From positions 8,003,709-8,067,708 of the forward strand of contig NC_135557.1 of the NCBI RefSeq assembly GCF_964340395.1: a DNA stretch of 64,000 bases. The letters are read 5' to 3'. The stretch's first letter is position 1. Every line of letters begins with the position of its first letter. The notes beneath the pieces were generated by a model. The model had not been told where the DNA came from and made no database searches. It worked only from the letters and a program-made list of their open reading frames with translations. Position numbers and translations under genes: made by a program. Source of the stretch: Glandiceps talaboti. Its lineage: Eukaryota > Hemichordata > Enteropneusta > Spengelidae. Shown here piece by piece: positions 41,217 to 51,200 of this stretch.

Positions 41217-42177
41217 ACGACTTCGAGTCAAAAACAATTTGACCAATTGCCCAAGTTGTTGATGACCTTCTTTTATGTGTAGATTATAAATGTCACAAAT
41301 GATAATGACGATATTACCAACGTACATTTTGGTCCACTCGTACACTGAAAAAAGGAAAAAAAACAGTAGGCAGATAAGTCCGAAAAGTTGGGAGTTGATC
41401 TGTGGGGTGTGTAGATGAAGTATTATTCACGACATGATGAACTTATGAGTCAGTGGACTCTGATCAAATAGAATACGGCGGACTGGGACGTAACATGCGT
41501 AATGCATGTCTAGTCTAACGTGTGTGGAGTGTACCGATTGTGTAGCGCCCCCAACGGTCATATAAGTTATTTGTCTTGTCGCGCGATCGCGAGCTCGAAT
41601 GATTCGAATCTTTGCAACCGTCCATAAAAGTACCGGATTTTGAAAATTCCATATGCACGAGCTCGACATTTGCTCAATTTGCTCAATTTGCTCAATTGCT
41701 AAAAAAGGAAGGATAGGACACTTTGGTGTTCTTTTTCGTCGTAAGATTGAAACCACATCGCCCTCGTTCACGGACGCTTTCTGTTTCGGGCAAACTTACG
41801 CGTTTTTGTTTACTCAGTCAAATGATGTTGTTACGTTTTTTCTTTCATTCAAAGGTATATTTTGAAGAGACACAGATATGACGAGTAATGTTTAATGATT
41901 ATTTTACGTAATTTTATGAAAATAATATAGACCGGAATCGACTGTGTGTTCGAGCCTACCGTAACTCTACGGCATCAAATATTGATTAAACCAAGATATT
42001 ATCAATTGTGTTTTTGTTTATATCCCTCGCAAAAGACGCACCGTTTCGGAGCTTCAGTTCATATAATATGCTGTTTCGGCAATCTATTTTACTGTCCCGC
42101 AAACGCCACAATGTACTGAAACATGCGAAATATATACCTCACCACAAGAGGGCAGCAGGTGGTATCGAGCTTCGAGC

Positions 42178-42230
<53 letters not shown>

Positions 42231-42724
42231 AAATACACAAGTTATGGTACGGAGCCGTTACTCAGAGTTTCACGCTTGAATGCGATCTTCGGACGACTAA
42301 ATTTTAACGGAAATTCACCTTTTTGTTGCATTAGAGTAGGCGGCTGCATGGGCAATGATAGCCCAGTTGATGGTGCAACCTGTGTCTTACAGAGAAGATG
42401 TTTATCATAAGTGCAAATAAATCAGGACTCCATAATAAACGATCAGAACTGATTTCAAAGTGCCGCTATGAAAACAAATACATACTTTCATTCCACCATG
42501 TCAAACCTCAACGCGCATCACATCTGGGTACTAGTTCTTCTGCGAATTCGTATTCAATCACTTTAATTTCCGTTACAATTTAGTCGTCCGAAGATCGCAT
42601 TCAAGCGTGAAACTCTGAGTAACGGCTCCGTACCATAACTTGTGTATTTTGTGTAAATACAGCTCTACTTCTCAGTATTGAGCGCTTTTCCTTCAGTTTA
42701 TGACTTACCTCGTACACTGAATTA

Positions 42725-42773
<49 letters not shown>

Positions 42774-43958
42774 TTAGTGAAGACCCCTTATTTCTGCATT
42801 GGACAAGGCATGAGCAAAGAACAACTTGTTGATTATACCTCCCTTTAGTCATTAAAACAATTTTTTTTCTTTTTTCTTGCACCTTTGTATATAAATAATG
42901 GAAACAGTCTGCTGATGCCCATGATGGAAGAAAAAGAAGTGATCAGCTACCTATCCGCCCTTCAACCAAATCACTTATCGACCCATTTTATCCTTTCCTC
43001 CTGGAAATATCGACGTGTATATCGGAAGGTAAACATATCTCACTGTATTATAACGGTTCTTATTGCGCAACCAACACATTCTAATTACCTGCGAGTAACG
43101 TTTCGCCTGACCACAGACAAGTAAAGTCTTCTTACTTGGCTGTGGCCTTACCTGGTCGACAGGCATTGTCAAACTGTATGTTTGTTATGTAATACCGCTT
43201 GGTGGCGAAGTGGCGATGACGTGATTGTAAATATGATGAAGTTGATACGCCTCCTCGTCTCTGTTCATAGTAGATGTTCCTTGTCTTCTGATATGGATGG
43301 ATTCTTGGATTTTTCTAGGCAGTCTTTCTGATTCCCTGTCGATAATATATACTACCAGAGGTCCAATCATTAATGTGATTATTTTGGGCAACGTGGTATA
43401 TGATAGCTGACTTGTTGTAAATCTTGGAAGCTCGTCTCTATGTGGCACAGGTGAAAGTCCTGACACTGATCTCATCCATCTCTTTCTTGTGTGTTTTTTT
43501 ATGCGAACTCAAAGACTTCTTTGTGTTTCCCCTATATGTACCTTGTCACACGACTGGCACGGAATCTTGTATATACAATCACAGACTTTATCACGTTTTA
43601 TCACGTTCAGGTTTGTCTTGAGGATGGACTAGTCTGTTCGAATTCCGCAAGGTGGTATGTGGTATACTCTTTAAATACCCTGGCTAACATCTGGATGGCA
43701 TTAACACTCGTTCACTATCACGGGGGCTCAAAAATTGCTCTCTCGAGAATAAGTCCTTAGCCTGATCGCAATTTTCATCAACTTTCCCCATTTTTACCCA
43801 TCAACATAGTGCTCTAACCGAACTTGCTAGCTTTATGCGGAAAATGTTGTAATTTAATCCTAAAACAGTCCTCATTAATAATCGGATCACTTTCATTTGA
43901 AATTTATTTTCCAACTTTCCAAGGTAATCGATTTGGATATTTTCGACAAACACAAGTT

Positions 43959-44051
<93 letters not shown>

Positions 44052-44423
44052 GTTGGTTATTAAATTGGTTAAATGATAAACATATTTCTTGTTGGTTGCC
44101 ACACAATCCAGTGTCTCAACACTTCTAAGGTGTGGAAAATTGTTCTTCAGTGCTTTATTTCTTAAAATATATTCAATGTTACCTTATATTCCTTTGTAAT
44201 TTTTTTTATAGACGAACTCCGGCGTATTAAGTTTCTCCTGACAGACGTTATTTCAAAGGCAGGTCTTGAGAAGTGTAAGGAACCTAACGACGTGTTTGGG
44301 AAATTGAAGGAAATGGGGGAAATCACACAAAGTGATATGAATACTTTAATTTTTGTATTTGATAAGATAAGTAGACAAGATCTGGTAAGCAAGGTTTTTG
44401 ATTTTTTAAACCAGAACACTTAG
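36114..44423 (+). CDS. ZU5-UPA-DED protein, five inferred exons (439 aa from the first ATG)
   Basis: Exons: 36114-36745, 36986-37129, 37803-38018, 42908-43028 and 44212-44423 (TAG). Introns are GT-AG with matching phases (0, 0, 0, 1). The first exon has its own ATG at 36119, but its acceptor starts phase 1, so further upstream exons are possible. ZU5 spans residues about 20-172 ('SGIFSVVDVDHRGMLVDVP', 'GVSLVILPNSV', 'VSPIIVCGTHGITFEKPILL'). UPA spans about 175-329 (VYAGDDTPDNIQ, 'KRLSVNVANVIKGW'). The DED spans about 350-439 ('DPFYPFLLEIS', 'DELRRIKFLL', R424-x-D-L). Family knowledge: ZU5-UPA precedes a death-fold domain in UNC5, PIDD, ankyrins and the NLRP1/CARD8 FIIND. A DED would recruit FADD/caspase-8-type partners. 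No transmembrane segment or signal peptide is seen, so it is probably cytosolic. The link between exons 3 and 4 across 4.9 kb is inferred. Confidence 0.75.
38292..38555 (+). repeat. Dispersed 260-bp repeat family, copy 2
   Basis: Matches 45185-45450 and, inverted, 14996-15255. Contains the shared 'gaaactgacatcaactta' and 'aatggctgtacatctga'. Confidence 0.75.
38589..39680 (+). mobile_element. Inverted-repeat DNA element family, copy 3, broken by a 705-bp insertion
   Basis: Left end CCACATTTAAACTGAATGCC then TTCTGTAAG. It aligns with 61980-62335 before and after the insert (38751-39455): 'ctattctcaacacaggaa' on one side and 'gccatcctcgacttcac' on the other. Located in intron 3 of the ZU5 gene. 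Confidence 0.7.
38751..39455. mobile_element. 705-bp insertion with TGTTACGAG...CTCGTAACA ends and CTTG duplication (solo LTR candidate)
   Basis: The ends are a 9-bp inverted repeat beginning TG and ending CA, flanked by CTTG on both sides (38747-38750 and 39456-39459). The paralogous copy at about 62128 shows the empty site with a single CTTG. TG..CA ends and a 4-bp duplication fit a solo LTR; a MITE is the alternative. No primer-binding site or coding region is present, as expected for a solo LTR. Confidence 0.65.
39681..41180. other. Intronic non-coding stretch (ZU5-UPA-DED gene)
   Basis: Only simple repeats were seen: TCATTCAT-type at 40630-40690 and a short CA tract near 40770. Confidence 0.45.
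41182..41213. repeat. (TG)n microsatellite
   Basis: A 32-base TG run inside the same intron. Confidence 0.9.
41283..41348 (+). CDS. Possible alternative terminal exon of the ZU5-UPA gene
   Basis: A good acceptor (ttcttttatgtgtag) is followed in phase 0 by 21 codons and TGA: IINVTNDNDDITNVHFGPLV then H. Splicing from exon 3 (phase 0) would give a protein with ZU5-UPA and this short tail instead of the DED. The tail has NVHFG, loosely like amyloid-type signalling motifs of the RHIM class. A chance match is quite possible. Confidence 0.25.
   Translation: MINVTNDNDDITNVHFGPLVH
42180..42770. repeat. TA-ended inverted repeat (foldback) of the 9.6-kb repeat family
   Basis: (TA)n at 42180-42228, then 'acacaagttatggtacgga' to about 42315. 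The reverse complement of this block lies at 42560-42660, followed by the family sequence and a second TA tract at about 42725-42770. Both outer ends are TA repeats. Located in the intron before the DED exons. Confidence 0.7.
42908..44423 (+). CDS. Death effector domain exons of the ZU5-UPA-DED gene
   Basis: Exon 42908-43028 encodes a basic linker and helix 1 (KSLIDPFYPFLLEISTCISE). Exon 44212-44423 encodes helices 2-6 to the stop. Across the junction the residues read SEDELRRIKFLL, the DED helix 2 pattern. L-x-F-x(3)-E and R-x-D-L positions match FADD/caspase-8-type DEDs. A gtaagc inside the last exon (44383) is not needed, since reading through gives the helix 6 residues VSKVFDFLNQNT and then TAG. 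Confidence 0.8.
43185..43600 (-). pseudogene. Penelope-like GIY-YIG endonuclease fragment
   Basis: Minus-strand translation gives CIYKIPCQSCDKVHIGETQRSL-type sequence (the GIY...YIG block with paired Cys), one in-frame TGA, 'VRIKKH', and further on 'VVYIIDRESERLPRKIQESI', 'HIRRQG' and 'MNRDEEAYQL'. The order and the NRD-x(2)-AYQL tail are those of the C-terminal endonuclease of Penelope-like elements. No RT block was recognised upstream. It lies in the intron between the two DED exons and is inactive (stop codon, YIG changed to HIG). Confidence 0.75.
43961..44049. repeat. (CA)n microsatellite
   Basis: About 89 bases of CA in the last intron of the ZU5-UPA-DED gene. Confidence 0.95.
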
Positions 44424-44790
44424 AACGATATCAAATCGTCGTCCTTTTCTGTGTAAACCACATCTGTATAAATTATTTTTACTCATACGGATTCGATACG
44501 CCCATGCGTGCGTGCGTCCGTTCGTCGTACTCGTTACACTGACATGCAATATCAATATGCACTTTCTCATTCAAGTTGGCACAACGGTAACATATATACA
44601 ATGTGTGACTGTGTTTTAATCACATAAAGACGTGCACATCTTCATATATGTGTGACGTCAAACAGGGCAGATCAAAAACCCATATCACCCCTGTTATACC
44701 AAACTTTTTTACTCTCAACTTTTCGAGTGTTCCTGCAGTGCTACTATGCTACGATCAAGTTATCGTAATAATTATGTACTTTATAAACTA

Positions 44791-45034
44791 CTATACGAAA
44801 AGTCATATTTTACCATGTCTTTCCACCAGGGTAAATCTTTAGCAGAGGATGTGTAAATGACAAAATGTGGTGAGTGTGAAACGAACCTTTGATTTAATTT
44901 ATCCCCGATGATCTCCCCCCGGGGGTTGTAGACAGTCAAAGAGTCACTTCGTCTCGCACTATCCTTTGACAGAGATGGTAGTTAGGGGGTCACGGGTAGC
45001 GTAAAGATGGGTAAATTGGACTTTTCGTACAGTG
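44791..45034 (+). mobile_element. Harbinger-like MITE, copy 2
   Basis: Starts CTATACGAAAAGTCATATTT and ends CTTTTCGTACAGTG. Related along its whole length to 28951-29194 and, inverted, to 62868-63122. It lies about 370 bp after the stop of the ZU5-UPA-DED gene. Confidence 0.75.
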
Positions 45035-45184
45035 AACTTAAATGCATACATTACGTTACATATATCCTTGCGTAGCGTGAGTCTGATAAGTAGAGGTACT
45101 TTTATTTGCATTTAATATATTTTATTCTATCAAAATATTATGTAGATTATGACGTGACAGTTTGTATGTAGCAGCCGGTAAGGC

Positions 45185-45450
45185 CAAAGTTATTTGGTTT
45201 CGGTTACCCGACCCCACCTAGTATTTCACGCCGACTCTAAACTTTCTTTTTACGTATTCGAGAAAACAAATCGCAACGATCGTGAAGTCTCACAAGAAAT
45301 AATGGATACAGAAACTGACATCAACTTAAATTGACAATAAAAAACTATTCTTCCAATCTATAATGGCTGTACATCTGATAGGAAGAAATAAACAACACGT
45401 AAACCATTTGGAAAACAAAGGAAAACCTGAACTAAGCGCTCACACATGGA
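45185..45450 (+). repeat. Dispersed 260-bp repeat family, copy 3
   Basis: Shares its blocks with 38292-38555, including a 'ttacccgaccccacct' start. Confidence 0.75.
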
Positions 45451-45484
45451 AAACAAATATAATAAAATAAAAAATCTATCCCAC

Positions 45485-46420
45485 TTTTATGCCTCCAAAG
45501 GGCGAAGCCCGAGGGGGGGGGCTACTTCGTTGGGTCCCGTCCCTCCGTCCGTCCTTCCATATCCACCTCTATCTCCAATATGCATGCGCCAATTTCAACC
45601 AAACCTGGTACACATGTCAGATGTTATAGAGGACATATGCACATCACTTGGTTTTACAACCCTCATGACAACAGCAACAGCGAAATGGTAGCCATATATG
45701 TCGTAAATAATTTAAGTTTAAAGATAGAGACCTCATCCAAGTGTCTTTACCCATGTTATCAATCATGAGCGCTTTAATGGCAAATTTACTTTTGACCTTG
45801 ACCTCCATTTTCAACGTCAAATAGCCATATTATTGTCAAAGTGTGTATGTATATCTCTGATATGCATGGACTGATTTCAAGCAAACTGTGTACAAATGTC
45901 AGACGCTATTGTCTGCATATAAACATAACTTTATTTCACAACCCCAATGATAACAGCTAAATGGCGACCATATGTTTCATAAAAATCACTCTTTGCCCAC
46001 TAATTCTTGAACTTTAACAGATAGATATCCCATTCAAATATCTTCACCCATGTTATCGATAAGAGAATAAGCCTTTTAATGGCACATTGACTTTTGGCCT
46101 TGACCTCCACCTTCAAGGTAAAATAGCCATATTATTGTAAAAGTGTGTATGTATAGCTCTGATATAAATGGACTGATTTATTGTACAAATGTCAGATGCT
46201 ATAGTCTGCATATACAAATCACTTCGTTTCACAACCCCCATGATAACAGCAAAATGGCGCCCATATTTGTCATAAATATTCACATTTTGGCCGATAACTC
46301 TTGACGCTTAACAGATAGAGATCCCATCCAAGTGCCTTTGCATGGTTATCAATGATGAGCTTTCTAATGACACACTGATTTTTTACCTTGACCTTCATCT
46401 TCATGGTCAAATAGCTATAC
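45485..46420 (+). repeat. Hairpin-headed element with about 0.3-kb tandem units
   Basis: Head 'gcctccaaagggcgaagccc' then GTCC/CCGT repeats, followed by three diverged units with 'acaaatgtcagat', 'atgataacagcaaaatgg' and 'tttgaccttgacctcca'. The plan (palindromic head, GTCC/GTCT run, tandem units) copies that of the 21.6 and 32.9-kb elements with unrelated sequence. Confidence 0.65.
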
Positions 46421-46659
46421 CCTTTCTATTTTGAAATCATTAAGATAATATAAATATTAAAGCTAATGTGTCTGGAATTGTCAATAAGAAGTGAACAACC
46501 CATTCAGGTGTTGTCAGTGTATATTTTTGATTGCTTTAAAGGCAATACCATAGGTTTTGTCCTTATTGAACTGAGAGCCTGCGACATAATGTACAAACTA
46601 AAGAACTTGTTATAGTCACTACAAGAAAAACTTTTTTAAAATCGGAACCACACAATATG

Positions 46660-47080
46660 TTTAGCTCCGTTGTCAGCGAAAGCGAAAGCTGATAGCGTAA
46701 GCTTTAGGTATAAATTGGTATAGGTATAGAAGTATAGGTAATCATGGTCTGTCTGTCAACTTGTTTTATTTTACATCATCGTCTCCGAAAGTGACCGCCA
46801 GAATACTTCGATATTTGGTGTGCATGTTCCTTAGGGAAGGCTATTCAGATTTGTTCTTGCCAAGTTGATCAGTGCCATTTTAAATTTTTACGATTTTTTT
46901 TTTCAAAAATGATATTTTCATCATCTCAAATATTGCTCATCAGATTGCTTTGATATCTAATGTGTCGATGAGCAGAGGCTATCTTACTCAGATTTGTTAA
47001 TTTCAAGTCATCACATCTTCTTTTCTCTTTTTAATGATTTTTTTTGTAATTAAAAAAAATGTTAATGAGCATTGTGACCG
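46660..47080 (+). repeat. Another hairpin-headed repeat of the same plan
   Basis: Head 'gctccgttgtcagcgaaagc', 'ggtctgtctgtcaact' and one or two diverged units around 'ttcgatatttggtgtgcatg' and 'ttgatatctaatgtgtcga'. Confidence 0.45.
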
Positions 47081-47217
47081 ACGCCATATTGGAAATCAGT
47101 CAACGAGACTTTAAGTAAACTGCCACTTTTCAAAAGACACAATTTATGTCAAACAGCCAATGAAATATGTGCTATAGCCTTAATTCTACGCATTGTGCAC
47201 CCACAAGTGTTCAGTCA

Positions 47218-50115
47218 TTTACTTTGCACTGTCCCACTAAGTTTACACATCGCAGTAGTTGGCAATAGTTTGAGCCAAATTTCTGAATTTGGTGTTCAGT
47301 TGGGACAGGTTTGTCCTTTAAAGATCTTTTTACGATATCTCCCGACCTGACAGTCGGTTTCAGCCAATTTATTTGAATCAGTATGTCGTGCAAGGGCAGG
47401 GATGAGCAACAGTCAGATGTTCAGGATTCGGAAGCAGACAAGGTTGACGATCTTGGTCCAAGTTACGATCGAACCAAAGACTTTCACTGATGTCACATAC
47501 ATTCCAAACGTAGAAATGAACTTGAGATATTTTGTACCTAGAAGGCATCAACTGCTAAAGGAAAACCAATATGGTATCGATTTAATGGCTTCTATTGTCT
47601 TAAACCCAGCACTTTAAGAAAACCAATATACAAGTTTGAACACAAAGCACGAGATTCCAATTAGATACAATGGAACATGAATAACAACAGAAAGCAACTG
47701 GGTGAAACAGTGGAGAAAAGTATTTTTAGCAAGAACAATGAAAGTGTGAAACTAATCTCCGGTGATGTTTGTGTAAGCTTTTATTAGTGATTAGTGTCAT
47801 GTTCAAGTTAAAGTGCTGGGCTGGAAACAAAAGGAACTATTATATGGATGCTATATCGATATTGCAGACGGGCTGGTGGCTGACGTCAAACGTTGGGTTG
47901 ACATCATACAAACTTATTACAATTTCAAAGGAATAGAATTTGTATACATTGCTAGTCGGCAACACCTGTCATAAGAATATTTTAATAGTAAAGTATTTTA
48001 GATATATTTCTTAAGAATATTTTAATAGTAATATGGTTGGGTACGCAATATAATAATCTGAATATCACGTCACTATATGCAGATATCAAGAACTTCAATC
48101 CAATCAACTGTCTGGAATAGCTAATGATGCGAAACCTAACATTTGAATAAGAATTGTAGTGTGACTTTAATATGCTTTCCATATCGATAAACACCCCTTT
48201 TTGCGGCTATAATTATTCTAGCTTGGGGCTTGTTGGGTAGATTCTGAATCTCTCTGAAGCGGTATTGAAGTGGTGTTCCAGCCGGTATCAGCTAATAAAT
48301 TATCTTGAAGTCTTATTCTGGTCGTGTCCCTGTGCAGTGATTCCGAGTTTACCTCTTGTTAGCTAATTCCCTACAAGAAGTTACATGTAGTGTTACTATA
48401 CTGAAAAGAGTACCAGTAAAAACCAGTAGTAACACTGAATTAGGTGCGAAGCCAGAGTTAACGCGACATAAGAAGACAATCCAGGTTAGGAGACAAGGGA
48501 CAGCTCCACGAATTATTGGGTCAAGTGCAAGTGTTAACAAGTCAGTTTTACGCCTCCATGAACATTCCCCGCCAGAAGAGTGACGTCACTATGGAGCCAG
48601 TCATTCAGTCGCATGACGCCATAGCAGCTGATCAGCGATGGAGTGGCACAGTGTCCAGAGACCAAATGAAATAGTGACATTTTGAGGTTGTCTGTACCAG
48701 TGTGATTTACGCCACATTGAGTCATGTTAATTTGTCGGGTTCGCAGTTACCCATAGTGTGCCTAATATTAGCAGTTCCGTTCATTTTCGTTCTGAGTCAT
48801 GTAACCTTTTTAACCGACTGTATACATGTGTTGCCTTTGATGATTTGAGCAATGCACTCATTTTATTAACCTTTTGTCAAAGTTTCTGTCAGTACGCTTC
48901 TTGGTTGTGCCAGATGGCAATATTTTGTAGTCGAATTTTTTTCCACGATAGTTTCGTGCGCCAATTTTCATAAGTAACAGTACTCGTGTTTCACTCGCCA
49001 TTTTGAGCCTTTTATTGTAAGGCTTCAGTCAAATTTCGCTGACTATTTGCTGCATTAGCCTTGACTTTGTAAGTGTGCTTACCTACCTGTACAGTAAGTT
49101 TTGGTGTGCTAGTTCCTTGCCACATTTCAGTTCTTGAGTTCACCTTTACAGTCTTGTAATTGTTTAGCTTTTTAAATCATTTTGTTTTGTCTGTTTTTTA
49201 GCCTTTTCAACCATTTGTTTTGTCTCCTTTCCATTTGCCACAGACCTACTCTAGAGCTGTTGTTTTTTCTTCTTCTACTGGTCTTCTTTTCCACCCTTTT
49301 TTTGTTCTTTTCCCCCTTGGTCCCCGTTGTTTTATTTTCATTACTATTTTATCTTTATTTTGGTTTTATTTATACCTTTTTGTATTTCTTATTTATCTTT
49401 CCTTTTTACTTCTCTGGCGGTCTTAAAATTCTTATATCCTGTTTAGTGGAGTACAATAAAGTACTTCCGGTATTTTGCTGCCAGAGTTGTGTTGTGTGTA
49501 TTTTGTGTGTGAGAGAGGGTAATTGATTAAAAATGTGCCATTTTGTTTAATTACTGCCCAATACCATTGGCGAACCTGTCTTACGGCACCCCTGTACATT
49601 AATGGTTTTTCCCAGCATCTCGCTACGCATGCTCGGTTATTTACTTTGCACTGTCCCACTGAAGTTTACATGTCGCAGTAGTTGGCAAATTTCTGAATTT
49701 AGTGTTCAGTTGGGACAGGTTTGCCTTTTTTTCCTACCCACCTCTCCCGAGTTTCTTTTGTAACTTTTATTTATTTTTTCCCCATTTTGATGCTTCAATT
49801 ACTAGCAGTTTTTGTTTATTTCCATTATTTGTACTTGTTTCGCATAATTTTTATTTCACGATTTCTTCGATAGCTCTTGGATGTTTTGTTATAAAGTTTC
49901 CAACTGTTTACAGCCAGTTATGTAATGTTTCAGACCTCTTAGCTTTTCAGGTCCTTTTTCCAACCTTTTAGCACGTGTGAGGTTATTTTAACAGTAGCCT
50001 ATAGTAGTGTCATCAGTATTTTGTAACTGTATGGTAGAGTACAATAAAGTACTTCCGGTATTTTGCCGCCAGATCTAGAGTTGTGTTGTGTGCATTTTGT
50101 GTGTGAGAGGGAGTA
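47218..50115 (+). repeat. LTR-like direct repeats (two diverged copies)
   Basis: Block R1 ('tttactttgcactgtcccac', 'cagttgggacaggttt') occurs at 47218-47310 and 49638-49725. Block R2 ('gtacaataaagtacttccgg', 'ttgtgttgtgtg') occurs at 49441-49515 and 50035-50110. The order R1-R2-R1-R2, an AATAAA in R2 and a second LTR-like AATAAA near 48296 suggest decayed LTR elements, one nested in another. No gag or pol frame was identified. Confidence 0.5.
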
Positions 50116-51200
50116 ATAAGCTGAATTAATCAATATTAATAGTTCACTATTCAGTACCGTAGCCTGCAGGGGGGTGGGGGGGCAAGGGGGGCAGCTGCCC
50201 CCCCTCTGAGATTTAAAAAAAAAAGGAATAAGAAAAAAGGCTACTTTTTGAATACATAGCGATGCTATTAAAATCGTTATTTACGTGATGATTCCTTGCA
50301 TGCGCGATTTCAATGGATAGTTCACTAAAGTGACTGTACAATGACCCATGGCTAATATGTATCTTATATCGCTATTGTACGCTGGCTCAACTTTGAATTA
50401 AAATGTCTCCAGTTAGAAATTGTAACATTTTGTAGCAAAATTTGAATTAAAATGGCCTCCTACACTGTCTTATTTTCATTTTTTTTTCACCTTTGGAGTT
50501 GTCGCCTTCAACCCAATGCATCATTGTACCATATGATTTTATATCTCCACTGTAGTGTAGGAAGGGGTGGCTAAAATAATGCGTGAGTTTCAATTGGCGG
50601 GGCTTAACATTTTTTTAGAAGAGAGGGTGCGAGAACTACACCATTTGTTTAACCGTAAATTGTGTACATTTCCTAACTATAGCTATGCAGACAAATTGCA
50701 TGAGATAGTATCATTATGACTGAATCAGTTTTATCTAAACTCGACCTGAAATATTTTGCTGTCATTATATATGATATATGATATGGTATGATATGATATA
50801 TATTTTATTACCGATCAAAAATAAGTACAATACAAACGTAAATACAGGAAAAGCAAACTAGATCGGATAACAGGAGTCAGAAAATAGCTATGCTAATCGT
50901 GTCTGACCCCTGGCCAAAGTAAATAATGGTACAAGTTTACAGTGCAAATAAATATACAAAAAGTAGCTCTACCCTTAACCCCCTCCCCTCACCACCCCCT
51001 ATATATATGAGTGCCATAATGAAAAGAAGTCATATATTACATTAGAACTGTACAATGTTATATTACATACTCTTTTAGTAAATCGTTACATAGTGATGAC
51101 TTGAATCGCTGCCTTCGTGGTTCATTTCTTGTGCTGTGCTGTATTGAATTCCAAGTAACTGCACCTGTGTATGTCATTGACTGTTTACCATAGAATGTTT

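Noticed and set aside
44383-44390. Splice donor gtaagc inside the last DED exon
   Set aside because: Reading through supplies the end of DED helix 6 followed by a stop, so using the donor would truncate the domain.
48349-48583. Open frames on both strands near 48.4 kb as a gene
   Set aside because: Short, without splice sites or recognisable motif, inside the LTR-like repeat region.
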